This document shows, piece by piece, positions 6,830-14,641 of a stretch of DNA of 25,813 nt (position 1 is its first letter; each line of letters begins with the position of its first letter). Source of the DNA: CAZCFB01 sp964511535. Its GTDB lineage: Bacteria > Myxococcota_A > Polyangia > GCA-2747355 > CAZCFB01. The position numbers were made by a program, and so were the translations under genes. The stretch spans positions 1-25,813 of the forward strand of contig CAZEFW010000141.1 of NCBI GenBank assembly GCA_964511535.1. Direction: 5' to 3'. The notes under the pieces are model-generated. The model saw only the letters and a program-made list of their open reading frames with translations. It was not told where the DNA came from and searched no databases.

Positions 6830-8254
6830 CTACTCCCCCAACACAACCAGCAAGTATTCGCCCGCCTGGGCCTTGCCCCCCTTGACGAAGGTGTCGAGGC
6901 TCAGGTGGTAGGTGCCCGCCTTGAGCGGGGCGGTGATCTGCTTGTGGTCGCGCTTGAGGCAGGCCGCGCCGCTCACCGTGGAGCCGAGCAGGTGCAGGTC
7001 GATGTCCACGGCGCCGCGGTCGAAGACATAGGCGCGGATGGTGGTGGCCTTGGGCAGGGTGAGCCGGTAGATGTACTCGCCGCCCGATTCGTCCTGGGTC
7101 GCGTTGCAGCCCGGGTAGGAGTTGATGGTCTTGTTGGGAGACGCCGCGGTGTCGCGCAGGTCCGAAAAGGGCAGGCCGTCGATGACGAACGGCGCCTTGG
7201 GGCTGCCTGACCCCTTGAGGGCAGGGCCGGCCGGATCGGGCGCGGGTTTGCCGTCCAGCAGCGCCGCCTTGACCCGGTGCAGCGTCTGCAGCGTCACCAG
7301 GTTGCGCGTGTTGTAGCCGTAGGCCAGCCCCTTGGCGGTCAGGTTGCACGGGCCGGTCCACAGCGCATTGGGGTGCACGCCGTCCTTGGCCAGACCCTTG
7401 CCCGCCAGCTTGTCCAGCTCGCGGTGCAGATCCATCACCGGCACCTGCCGCGCCTGGGCGATGCCGCGCACCACCGCGTTGTAGCGCGGCACCTCGGCGT
7501 TGGCCCAGGTGGCGTCCAGCCGCGCCGGGATGGTGCTCATCAGCGGGATGACCCCGCCCTTTAGCATCTGGTCCACGATGGTGAGCATGTTGTCGGCGTA
7601 GTTGTGGATGTTCTTCCAGCCGATGTCGTTGCTGCCGTACATCAGCACGGCGAAGCGCGGGTTGAGCGCGGCGAGCTCCTTGGTCAACGGCGACGGCGTG
7701 CCGCTCAGCGGGGCCTTGGCGCTCCAGCCCACCGTGGCCGCCAGGCTGGTGCGGTTGAAGGGCGTAGTGCCCCCCGGCACGGTGACCTTGAAGTGCTGCA
7801 CCGTGGGGCCGAGGGAGCTGTGGCTGCCCAGGTCGTAACCGGATTTGCCGTAGCAGTGCAAAAACCCCTTGGACACGGTGATGGAGTCGCCCACCTTGGC
7901 GAACACCCGGGGCTTTTGGGTGGGCCCCTTGGCCGCGATGGCCTTGAGGTTGTTTACGACGAACGGTGTGATTGGCGAGTGGGTGCGGTTGGCCGGGTAG
8001 CGCGCGGGGTAAGGCTTGGCCGCGTCCGGCTTGGGCGGCGCGCCGTCCTTTTGGGGAGGGGCGCCGTCCTTGCCCACCGCCCGGTCCCGGCGGCCGCTGT
8101 CCTTGCGCGGCCCCGCGTCTCGCCGGGCGCTGTCCGGCGCGGGCGTCTTGCCGTCCTTGCGCACCCCCGCGTCGGGGTGGGGCCCGAGCGGCGTGGGGGC
8201 CCCCTCGCAGGCGGCGAGGCCGAGCAGGGCCAACAGGACCATGGGAACCCTCAT
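6830..8254 (-). CDS. SGNH/GDSL-type hydrolase lipoprotein with pre-peptidase-like C-terminal domain
   Basis: A 474-residue lipoprotein. The ATG at 8254 follows GAGGAGGG at good spacing and opens a signal peptide with lipobox LAAC (Cys16). Residues about 20-85 are a low-complexity linker rich in D, K, P and R. The SGNH-hydrolase blocks follow: GDSI (122-125, nucleophile Ser124), YGSNDIG (Asn209) and DGVHPN (Asp291 and His294). The last ~95 residues contain a beta-rich DIDLHL...AGTYHLSLDTF pattern typical of bacterial pre-peptidase C-terminal (PPC) domains. It probably acts as an esterase or lipase at the cell envelope; the substrate is unknown. It starts 11 bp after the flavin reductase stop on the same strand, so the two are likely co-transcribed. 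Confidence 0.88.
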   Translation of the reverse strand: MRVPMVLLALLGLAACEGAPTPLGPHPDAGVRKDGKTPAPDSARRDAGPRKDSGRRDRAVGKDGAPPQKDGAPPKPDAAKPYPARYPANRTHSPITPFVVNNLKAIAAKGPTQKPRVFAKVGDSITVSKGFLHCYGKSGYDLGSHSSLGPTVQHFKVTVPGGTTPFNRTSLAATVGWSAKAPLSGTPSPLTKELAALNPRFAVLMYGSNDIGWKNIHNYADNMLTIVDQMLKGGVIPLMSTIPARLDATWANAEVPRYNAVVRGIAQARQVPVMDLHRELDKLAGKGLAKDGVHPNALWTGPCNLTAKGLAYGYNTRNLVTLQTLHRVKAALLDGKPAPDPAGPALKGSGSPKAPFVIDGLPFSDLRDTAASPNKTINSYPGCNATQDESGGEYIYRLTLPKATTIRAYVFDRGAVDIDLHLLGSTVSGAACLKRDHKQITAPLKAGTYHLSLDTFVKGGKAQAGEYLLVVLGE

Positions 8255-8265
8255 CTTCGCCCTCC

Positions 8266-8838
8266 TCACTGGCGGTCCGCCGGCGCCTGGGTGGTGAGCC
8301 AGCGGCCCACGCCCTTGAGCAGCGGGAGCTTGGCGGCGAGGTTCTGCCGCCGCGCCGGGATCATGTCCACCACATCGAGGCCGCAGTCCAGCAGTACGCG
8401 CTCCAGGGCGACGGTGCAGCGGCACGCGCCACCGCCGCTGCCGCCCGCCACGCAGACGCCGATCACCGGCTTGTCGGCCAGGCGATCCGCGCGGGCCTCG
8501 GGGTGGCTGCAGATGCGCCGCAGGCGGTCGAGGTACGCCCTGAGGCTCTCGCTCAGGTCGCTGAAATAGACCGGCGTGGCGATGATCGCCGCGTCCGCCT
8601 CTCGCAGCCGCTCGGTGACGGAGGCGAACCGGTCCTCCTCCATGACGCACAGGCCCTTGCGCATGCAGCGCCCCCAGCCGTCCGCGTCGCACTGCTTGCA
8701 GCGCCGCATGTCCAGCTCCGGCAAGAACACGCTGTCCCACTTGGCGCCCGCGCCCGCCGCGCCCATACACAGCGCCTCGGCAGCGCGCGCCGTCTGACCC
8801 CGGCGGCTGCGGCTGCCGATGATGGCGACGATATTCAT
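8266..8838 (-). CDS. NADPH-dependent FMN reductase / flavodoxin-like oxidoreductase
   Basis: A 190-residue flavodoxin-fold protein. The ATG at 8838 is chosen because the fold begins there with MNIVAIIGSRSRRGQT, the FMN-phosphate-binding loop, and GAGGT precedes it. The segment RRCKQCDADGWGRC...GLC at about 45-64 has the cysteine arrangement of iron-sulfur flavoprotein-like members (CxxC plus two more Cys). It is followed by ADAAIIATPVYFSDLSESLRAYLDR, a family hallmark at the FMN isoalloxazine site. It likely reduces FMN or an electron acceptor with NAD(P)H in the cytoplasm. The downstream lipoprotein gene is 11 bp away. Whether the cysteines bind a cluster cannot be decided here. Confidence 0.87.
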   Translation of the reverse strand: MNIVAIIGSRSRRGQTARAAEALCMGAAGAGAKWDSVFLPELDMRRCKQCDADGWGRCMRKGLCVMEEDRFASVTERLREADAAIIATPVYFSDLSESLRAYLDRLRRICSHPEARADRLADKPVIGVCVAGGSGGGACRCTVALERVLLDCGLDVVDMIPARRQNLAAKLPLLKGVGRWLTTQAPADRQ

Positions 8839-8895
8839 CGATAGGACCTCCAACACCATGTTCACGGCTAGCCGCCTCCGGGACAACCCCCACAT

Positions 8896-8938
8896 AAAAT
8901 GTCATATAGGGGGGTCAGACCCCTACACTTGACATTTT
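8896..8938. repeat. Nested inverted repeat, copy 1
   Basis: Outer arms AAAATGTCA (8896-8904) and TGACATTTT (8930-8938) flank the inner palindrome GGGGTC-A-GACCCC. It is one of two adjacent copies in the 238-bp divergent spacer between the flavin reductase and epimerase genes. It resembles REP-like or small non-autonomous repeat elements rather than an operator for one gene. Confidence 0.7.
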
Positions 8939-8939
8939 A

Positions 8940-8982
8940 AATATGTCATATGGGGGGGTCTGACCCCCTCACTTGACATTTT
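8940..8982. repeat. Nested inverted repeat, copy 2
   Basis: A second copy in the same orientation, one base after the first: outer arms AATATGTCA (8940-8948) and TGACATTTT (8974-8982) around GGGGTC-T-GACCCC. The centre base is T where copy 1 has A, so the cores are reverse complements while the outer flanks (TGTCATAT, CACTTGACA) stay direct. A run of eight G follows at 8989-8996. Confidence 0.7.
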
Positions 8983-9076
8983 GTCGGTGGGGGGGGTGTC
9001 CTTGTGGCGGAGATGGGGTCCTGGTAGGTTGATGGCGCATTTTCTGCTGCTTTGACGCATGGAAGGAGAGGTACCG

Positions 9077-10090
9077 ATGGCGAAACGCATCCTCGTAACT
9101 GGCGCCGCGGGCATGGTGGGGGAGGAGACGGTCGCGGAGCTTGTCAGACGGGGGGACCGTTACGAGGTGGTCGCGTTCGACCTACCTCTGGGCCATGTCA
9201 AGCGCAGGCTGCGCAAGTTCGGCGATGCGGTCACGGTGCACCTGGGCGACCTGCGGCGTCCGCAAGACCTGGACCGGGCGCTCGAGGGCGTGGACATGGT
9301 CATCCACCTGGCCGCCCTGATCCCGCCTCGCGCGGACGAGGAGACCGAGGCCGCGGAGTCGACCAACGCCACCGGGACCCAGCTCCTGGTCGACGCCATG
9401 CAGCGCATGCCCGAGCCCCCGGGGCTGCTTCACATGTCCTCCGTCTCGGTCTACGGCGACCGGCTCGACTCCCACTGGATCAAGGTGGGTGATCCCATCG
9501 CGCCGTCCCCGCACGACCACTACGCAGTGACCAAGATCGCCGGCGAAGAGTCGGTGCAGAGCTCCGACCTGGCGTGGACCATCTTCCGGCTCACCGGGGT
9601 CATGAGCCACCGGGTCAAGATGAGCCCGCTGATGTTCCACATGCCCCTGGACACCCGGATGGAGATCATCACCGCCCGGGACGCCGGCTACGCCCTGGCC
9701 CAGGCCCTGGAGCGGGATGACCTGCGAGGCCGCATCTTCAACCTGGGCGGCGGCCCCCGCGCCCGCTGCACCTACCGGGAGCTGCTGGACCGGCACCTGA
9801 CCATCATGGGCCTGGGCGAGGGGTTCATCCCGGAGGAGGCCTTCGCCGCGGGCAACTTCCACTGCGGCTACTATCGCGACTCCGAGGAGCTCAACGACCT
9901 GCTGGGCCACCACCGCGATGGCCTGGACGAGTGGTTCCAGCAGGTGCAGGACCATGTCAACCCGCTGGTGGCGATGCTGGCCGCGGCCTTCCGCCCGGTG
10001 GCCCGCTGGTATCTGATGTCACGCTCCGAGCCGCTGGCCGCCCGCCGCAGCGGCAAGCCGGAGGAGCTGGAGCGCTTCTGCATCAGGTGA
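9077..10090 (+). CDS. NAD-dependent epimerase/dehydratase (extended SDR family)
   Basis: A 337-residue protein of the extended short-chain dehydrogenase/reductase family, which acts on nucleotide-sugars or related substrates. The ATG at 9077 follows AAGGAGAGG at 9062-9070 and starts directly before the Rossmann beta strand. It has the NAD-binding GAAGMVG (residues 9-15), DMVIHLAA at about 73-80, SSVSVYG with the catalytic Ser region (121-127), and the catalytic YAVTK (Tyr149, Lys153). The C-terminal half carries the substrate domain, including FNLGGGP. Substrate unknown. Its last 8 bp overlap the end of glnE, which runs convergently. Confidence 0.9.
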   Translation: MAKRILVTGAAGMVGEETVAELVRRGDRYEVVAFDLPLGHVKRRLRKFGDAVTVHLGDLRRPQDLDRALEGVDMVIHLAALIPPRADEETEAAESTNATGTQLLVDAMQRMPEPPGLLHMSSVSVYGDRLDSHWIKVGDPIAPSPHDHYAVTKIAGEESVQSSDLAWTIFRLTGVMSHRVKMSPLMFHMPLDTRMEIITARDAGYALAQALERDDLRGRIFNLGGGPRARCTYRELLDRHLTIMGLGEGFIPEEAFAAGNFHCGYYRDSEELNDLLGHHRDGLDEWFQQVQDHVNPLVAMLAAAFRPVARWYLMSRSEPLAARRSGKPEELERFCIR

Positions 10091-13085
10091 CGGCCGCGCC
10101 GTCCGCCCCCAACACCGCCTCGTAGACCTCCCGGATGGCGCCGGTGTGCCGGCGGTACTGCGCCAGCAGCTGCTGCCCGGCGCTCTGTCCGCCAGCCTCG
10201 CGGTACGACAGGCGCCGCGCCATCACCTCCAGGGCCGCCGCGTCGGTGGGCAGGCGCTCGGCCGAGCGATCGCGGACCACCCGCAGCCGCGACTCGAGCA
10301 ACCTCAAGAACCGGTACCCCTGCTCCAGGCGGGCCGCGTCCTCACGGTGCAGGGCGCCGGCCTCGGCCAGCCCCTCGAGGGCGTCCAGGGTGGCCCGCTG
10401 GTGAGGGCAGGCGTCATCGCCGGCGTGTACCAGCTGCAGGTACTGCACGATGAACTCCACGTCCAGCAACCCGCCGCGCCCCAGCTTCAGGTTGACGAAG
10501 CCGGGCCGCTCCCCTGCGTTCTCCTGCTCCAGGCGGAGGCGCAGGCGGTGGATCTCCTGCCTCGCAGCCATGGGATCGGCCACGGGGCGGCTTGCCTGCC
10601 GCTCCAGCCACCGGGCGACCCTGGCGCCGAGGGCTGCGTCCCCGGCCACGGGCCGCGCCTTGAGCAGCACCTGGCGCTCCCAGAGCTGGGCGCGGTCGCG
10701 GTGATAGGCGTCCAGGGCCTCGAGGGTGGTCACCAGGGTGCCCTGGTTGCCCGAGGGGCGCAGCCGGGTGTCCACCTGGTACAGCTGGCCGTCCTGCATG
10801 GTGGCGCTCAGCGCGCTGATCAGGCGCTGGGCCACCCGCGCGAAGAACTCCGCTGGATCCACCTGGCGCGGGCCGTCCGACAGGCTCCCGCCCCCATGGA
10901 TGAAGATCAGATCCAGGTCCGACGCGTAGGTCAGCTCCCGGCCGCCCAGCTTGCCCAGGCCGACCACGCACATGGCCGCCGGCGCGCCGTCCGGCTGGCG
11001 CGGCAGGCCGTAGCGCCGGGCCGCCGCGTCCAGCGCCATGGGCAGCGCGCGATCCAGCAGCGCAGCTGCCAGGTCGCTGAGCTGGGCCCACACCTCATCC
11101 AGGGCCAGCTCGCCGGCGATGTCGTGCAGCCCCACGCGCAGCACATGCTCGTTGCGCACCCGCCGCAGGGCGTTGAGGCGCCCTTCCTCGTCGTCGGGGT
11201 CGAAGCGCTCCAGCCGCCGGTGGAGCTGCGCCTCCAGGTCCGCGCGGCTGATCCTCGGCTCTGCGCGGCCGGCCATGAGCAGCTGGTCCATCAGCTCCGG
11301 GTGAGAGATGAACAGCCGGGCCAGGTAGTCGGAGGATCCGAACAGGCTGATGAGCAGCCGCAGGGTGGGGCGGTTCTCCTCGAGCATGCGCCACACGCCC
11401 CGGTAGGGTCCGGTGCCCAGGGAGAGCTGCACCAGGTGATGCAGCGCCGCGTCGGGATCCGGGCAGCGGGACAGCTCCTGCAGCAGGGCCGGACCGAGGC
11501 GGGCCTCCGCGGCGGAGGGGGAGCGCCCCAGCGGACCCCACGGCTTGTCGCCCAGCATCTGCAGCTGGTCCGCCGCCCGCTCGGGCTGGGCGAAGCCCGC
11601 GTCCCCCAGCAGGCGCACGGCGTCCACTGTGGGCAGCTCCGGGTCGAGCAGCGCCGCGACCTCGGGCAGCGCCCCGGCATCCCCGGCCAACGTTGCGTAG
11701 ATGGCGCTGACCCTGGCGCGCCTGCGGGCCACCTCCCGGGACAGCGCCTCGGCTGACATCCCGAGGTGACCGGACAGCCAGCGCCGGGTCGGCCCGTCCC
11801 CGGGCAGGGTATGAGTCTGGCGGCCAGCGCGCAGCTGGAGCCGATGCTCGATGCGGCGCCACAGCTGGTACGCCTCGGCCAGGGCCACGCGCTCCTGCTC
11901 GTCGATGAGGCCGCAGAAGATCAGCCGCTCCAGGGCAGTGAGGGTGGCGCCCACCTGCAGCCGCGGCTGCTTGCCCGCGTGCAGCAGCTGCAGCGACTGC
12001 ACGAAGAACTCCACCTCGCGGATCCCGCCGGCGTGCAGCTTGACGTTCCAGTCTCCGCTGGCGGCCCTCGACTGGGCCTGGATCCGCCGGTTCAGCTCCT
12101 GGAGCTGCTCGGTGATCTCCGGACCGGTGGCGGCGGGGAAGACGAAGGGCCGCATGAGCGCCACCATCTCGCCGCCCAGGTCGAGGTCGCCGGCTGCGGG
12201 GCGCGCCTTGAGCCAGGCCAGCCGGTCCCAGGGGCCGCCCCAGGTCTCGTAGTACCGCTCGGCGCCGGCCAGGGCGTTGCACACCGGGCCGCGGCTCCCC
12301 TCGGGGCGCAGCCGCAGGTCCACCCTGAAGCAGAGCCCCTCCGGGTTCGGCTCGGACAGCATGCGCGCCACGCGCTGGCAGAGCCGGGAGAAGAACTCGT
12401 TGGGGGTCAGCTCGCCCGCGCCGCGCTCGTCGTCCGAGGCGTAGATGAAGACCACGTCGATATCGGAGCAGAAGTTGAGCTCCAGGGCGCCGTGCTTGCC
12501 CAGGGCGATGGCCGCGATGCCGCACGGCGCTGGACCATGTCGCTGCTCCAGCGCGCGGAGCACGCCTGCCATGGCGCGGTCGAGGCACAGGTCGGCCAGG
12601 TGGGACAGCTCCAGCCCGACCTGCTCCAGGGAAACCTCGATGAACTCGCAGGCGGCCAGCCGCAGCACCTGGTCGTTGCGAAAGCGGGTCAGGGTGGCGG
12701 CGAGGGCGGCGTCGTCCTGCGGATCCTCGCCGGCCAGCTGTTGATCAAGGGCGCGCGCCAGCTCGTCTCGGGACCATGGCCGTCCCAGCGACGGGGCCAG
12801 CAGCAGCGCCAGACGATGGGGCCCACGGGTGAGGATCCGACCGAGATCCGGCCCCGAGGAGAGCACTGCCGCCACGGCTTGCAGCGCTCGGCCCTCACGC
12901 GGCCACGCTGGCGGCTCGACCGCGGTGGCCTGCACCAGCGCCCGCAGCCGCAGCAAGCTCTCACGGGGCTCGGGGCCCCCGGCCAGGGCGAGGCAGAGCG
13001 GCGCGAGGTCGCCAAGATCAGGCGGCGGGGTCGCGTCATCCGCCTGCTCCAGGCTGGCGATGTACTGGTCGATGGGGCCGAGCAT
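10083..13085 (-). CDS. glnE: Bifunctional glutamine synthetase adenylyltransferase / adenylyl-removing enzyme
   Basis: A 1000-residue GlnE, close to the usual length of about 950. It controls glutamine synthetase by adding AMP to, or removing it from, a tyrosine of each subunit, in response to PII proteins and glutamine. Both nucleotidyltransferase domains are present. The N-terminal adenylyl-removase domain has GKHGALELNFCSDIDVVF (Asp208, Asp210); the C-terminal adenylyltransferase domain has GKLGGRELTYASDLDLIF near residue 715. Each is followed by a PII-uridylyltransferase-like helical domain (for example KLHAGGIREVEF and NLKLGRGGLLDVEF). The ATG at 13085 is chosen over the in-frame start at 13325, whose extension is Arg/Cys-rich and crosses the promoter and spacer repeats. 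Neither glnA nor a PII gene is in the window. Confidence 0.95.
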   Translation of the reverse strand: MLGPIDQYIASLEQADDATPPPDLGDLAPLCLALAGGPEPRESLLRLRALVQATAVEPPAWPREGRALQAVAAVLSSGPDLGRILTRGPHRLALLLAPSLGRPWSRDELARALDQQLAGEDPQDDAALAATLTRFRNDQVLRLAACEFIEVSLEQVGLELSHLADLCLDRAMAGVLRALEQRHGPAPCGIAAIALGKHGALELNFCSDIDVVFIYASDDERGAGELTPNEFFSRLCQRVARMLSEPNPEGLCFRVDLRLRPEGSRGPVCNALAGAERYYETWGGPWDRLAWLKARPAAGDLDLGGEMVALMRPFVFPAATGPEITEQLQELNRRIQAQSRAASGDWNVKLHAGGIREVEFFVQSLQLLHAGKQPRLQVGATLTALERLIFCGLIDEQERVALAEAYQLWRRIEHRLQLRAGRQTHTLPGDGPTRRWLSGHLGMSAEALSREVARRRARVSAIYATLAGDAGALPEVAALLDPELPTVDAVRLLGDAGFAQPERAADQLQMLGDKPWGPLGRSPSAAEARLGPALLQELSRCPDPDAALHHLVQLSLGTGPYRGVWRMLEENRPTLRLLISLFGSSDYLARLFISHPELMDQLLMAGRAEPRISRADLEAQLHRRLERFDPDDEEGRLNALRRVRNEHVLRVGLHDIAGELALDEVWAQLSDLAAALLDRALPMALDAAARRYGLPRQPDGAPAAMCVVGLGKLGGRELTYASDLDLIFIHGGGSLSDGPRQVDPAEFFARVAQRLISALSATMQDGQLYQVDTRLRPSGNQGTLVTTLEALDAYHRDRAQLWERQVLLKARPVAGDAALGARVARWLERQASRPVADPMAARQEIHRLRLRLEQENAGERPGFVNLKLGRGGLLDVEFIVQYLQLVHAGDDACPHQRATLDALEGLAEAGALHREDAARLEQGYRFLRLLESRLRVVRDRSAERLPTDAAALEVMARRLSYREAGGQSAGQQLLAQYRRHTGAIREVYEAVLGADGAAVT

Positions 13086-13094
13086 GTACCGGCA

Positions 13095-13100
13095 AGTATA
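13095..13100 (-). promoter_or_regulatory. -10 element of glnE (possible leaderless start)
   Basis: A perfect TATACT on the minus strand ends nine bases before the glnE ATG at 13085. The predicted leader is only a few nucleotides and no Shine-Dalgarno sequence is visible. No good -35 box was found. Confidence 0.45.
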
Positions 13101-13129
13101 AGCGCACCGCCCGGCCCGTGAGCCAGAAC

Positions 13130-13160
13130 CGCCAGGGGCGCCAGGGTCGCCAGGGGCGCC
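13130..13160. repeat. 9-bp tandem repeats in the glnE / lipoprotein spacer
   Basis: Three tandem copies of CGCCAGGGG/T (13130-13138, 13139-13147, 13148-13156) plus a partial fourth (13157-13160) lie between divergent glnE and the following lipoprotein gene. A TATGCT that could serve as a -10 box for the rightward gene starts at 13166. The repeats may be operator-like or merely a microsatellite. Confidence 0.65.
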
Positions 13161-13201
13161 CATGGTATGCTGAAGGCAGATTCGCCTGCAGGAGAACCGA
13201 A

Positions 13202-14620
13202 ATGGGCAAAAGAGTACTGATAGCCGGCATCGCGATGCTGGCGGTGGGCGCGGCGGCGTGTGAGAGCAAATTCCTCGGGGGGCTCGGCGACGGCTGGAGC
13301 GGCGGCAACAGCGATGGCGAGGCATGTCAGCTCGGCAACCAGCGCTGCCAGAGCGGCATGATCTACGTCTGCAAACAGGGCAGCTCCGGGCTCCCGACCT
13401 GGCAGCAGCACAAGGTGTGCACCACGCACCAGACCTGCAAGCATGTGGGCGGCGTCGCCACCTGCGTGGACATCGCCTCGTGCAACGACGGCAAGAAGAA
13501 CCAGGACGAGACCGACACCGACTGCGGCGGCGCCTCGTGCGGCAAGTGCGCCGACGGCAAGCAGTGCAAGAAGGACGACGACTGCATGAACAAGGCGTGC
13601 AGCGGGGGCGTGTGCAAGCCGTGCAAGGCGGGCCAGGCCAGCTGCCTGGGCAACTTCCTGCGTGAGTGCGCCCCCGACGGCTCGGGCTGGAACACCATCA
13701 AGACCTGCAACCCGTCGAGCTACGAGAAATGCGACCCGGTCAAGAAGGTGTGCGAGGTCCTCAAGGCCCAGGGCAGCCCCACCCCCACCGGCAAATACTA
13801 CCTGTACAGCCAGTTCCACCGCGACTCCACCACCTTCCGCGGCGGCTACGACGTCGACGGCTACGGCGACCTGCTGTACGTCAACAACAGCCGCAAGCTC
13901 GACGTGTACAAGATCGAGCTGGTGGACACCGACGGTGACGGCAAGATGGAGCCGGACCAGCACCCGGAGTACAAGAAGAACCAGGGCCCCATCGAGGCGC
14001 GCAAGCTGACCTACATCAAGACCTACCCCGGCGTGACCCTGGGTCAGCCCAGCGTGGGCGAGATCTTCGCCGAGAAGGACCGGATCTACTTCGTCAAGGT
14101 GGAGGGCAGCGGCAGCAACATCTACGAGTACATCTTCGCCACCGGGCAGGTGAACAAGGTGGTGTCGTCCAAGATCCGCCTGTCATGCATCGGCTACGAC
14201 TCGGTGCGCAAGCAGTGGTACGGCGCCTACAACTCGTCCAAGCGCGTGGTCTACAACTACTGGCCCAACGGCGGCGGCTTCGCGGCGCAGTTCTGGTACC
14301 CCGACCTGGCCGGATCGCACCTCGACGGCATCGAGGTGGTGCTCGACCCGAACTACAAGAGCACCGCCGAGCCCGGCTGGAAGCGCACCTACGTTTACGT
14401 CTCCGACATGACCAGCGACTTCCTGGCCCAGTACTACTTCGACGAGAAGACCAAGCTGTGGGTCCAGGCCAACGTCTTCGAGTACAAGGAGACCCAGAAC
14501 CAGTATGTCGAGGGCATGGGCTTCGGCGCCTTCAACCACTTCTGGATGACCTCGGGCAAGATGCTCTACGAGGTGGGCGGCGGCGACCTGCAGAAGTACG
14601 TCAAGCCGCCGATCAAGTAG
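13202..14620 (+). CDS. Cysteine-rich lipoprotein, possible beta-propeller C-terminal part
   Basis: A 472-residue lipoprotein. The ATG at 13202 follows AGGAGAA and opens a signal peptide ending in the lipobox GAAAC (Cys20). Residues about 40-180 are cysteine-rich and include the repeat CNDGKKN-DETDTDCGG-CGKC, a disulfide module common in myxobacterial surface proteins. Residues about 195-472 are aromatic and beta-rich without cysteine clusters, and carry a DTDGDGKMEPDQ loop that looks like a calcium-binding site. Repeated short motifs (RIYFVKV, QWYGAYNSSK, TYVYVSD, LWVQANVF) suggest a propeller-like fold, but this is inference. No enzymatic motif is seen. It faces the next lipoprotein gene, with 21 bp between the two stops. 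Confidence 0.82.
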   Translation: MGKRVLIAGIAMLAVGAAACESKFLGGLGDGWSGGNSDGEACQLGNQRCQSGMIYVCKQGSSGLPTWQQHKVCTTHQTCKHVGGVATCVDIASCNDGKKNQDETDTDCGGASCGKCADGKQCKKDDDCMNKACSGGVCKPCKAGQASCLGNFLRECAPDGSGWNTIKTCNPSSYEKCDPVKKVCEVLKAQGSPTPTGKYYLYSQFHRDSTTFRGGYDVDGYGDLLYVNNSRKLDVYKIELVDTDGDGKMEPDQHPEYKKNQGPIEARKLTYIKTYPGVTLGQPSVGEIFAEKDRIYFVKVEGSGSNIYEYIFATGQVNKVVSSKIRLSCIGYDSVRKQWYGAYNSSKRVVYNYWPNGGGFAAQFWYPDLAGSHLDGIEVVLDPNYKSTAEPGWKRTYVYVSDMTSDFLAQYYFDEKTKLWVQANVFEYKETQNQYVEGMGFGAFNHFWMTSGKMLYEVGGGDLQKYVKPPIK

Positions 14621-14641
14621 CGGGAACTACCTCCCGATTCC

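Noticed and set aside
10146..13121. Long plus-strand frames opposite glnE (10146-11756, 11766-13121)
   Set aside because: Antisense shadows of glnE with no ribosome binding site or recognisable motif.
14621..14636. Small hairpin CGGGA-ACTACC-TCCCG between two convergent lipoprotein genes as a terminator
   Set aside because: The stem is only 5 bp and no T-tract follows on either strand.
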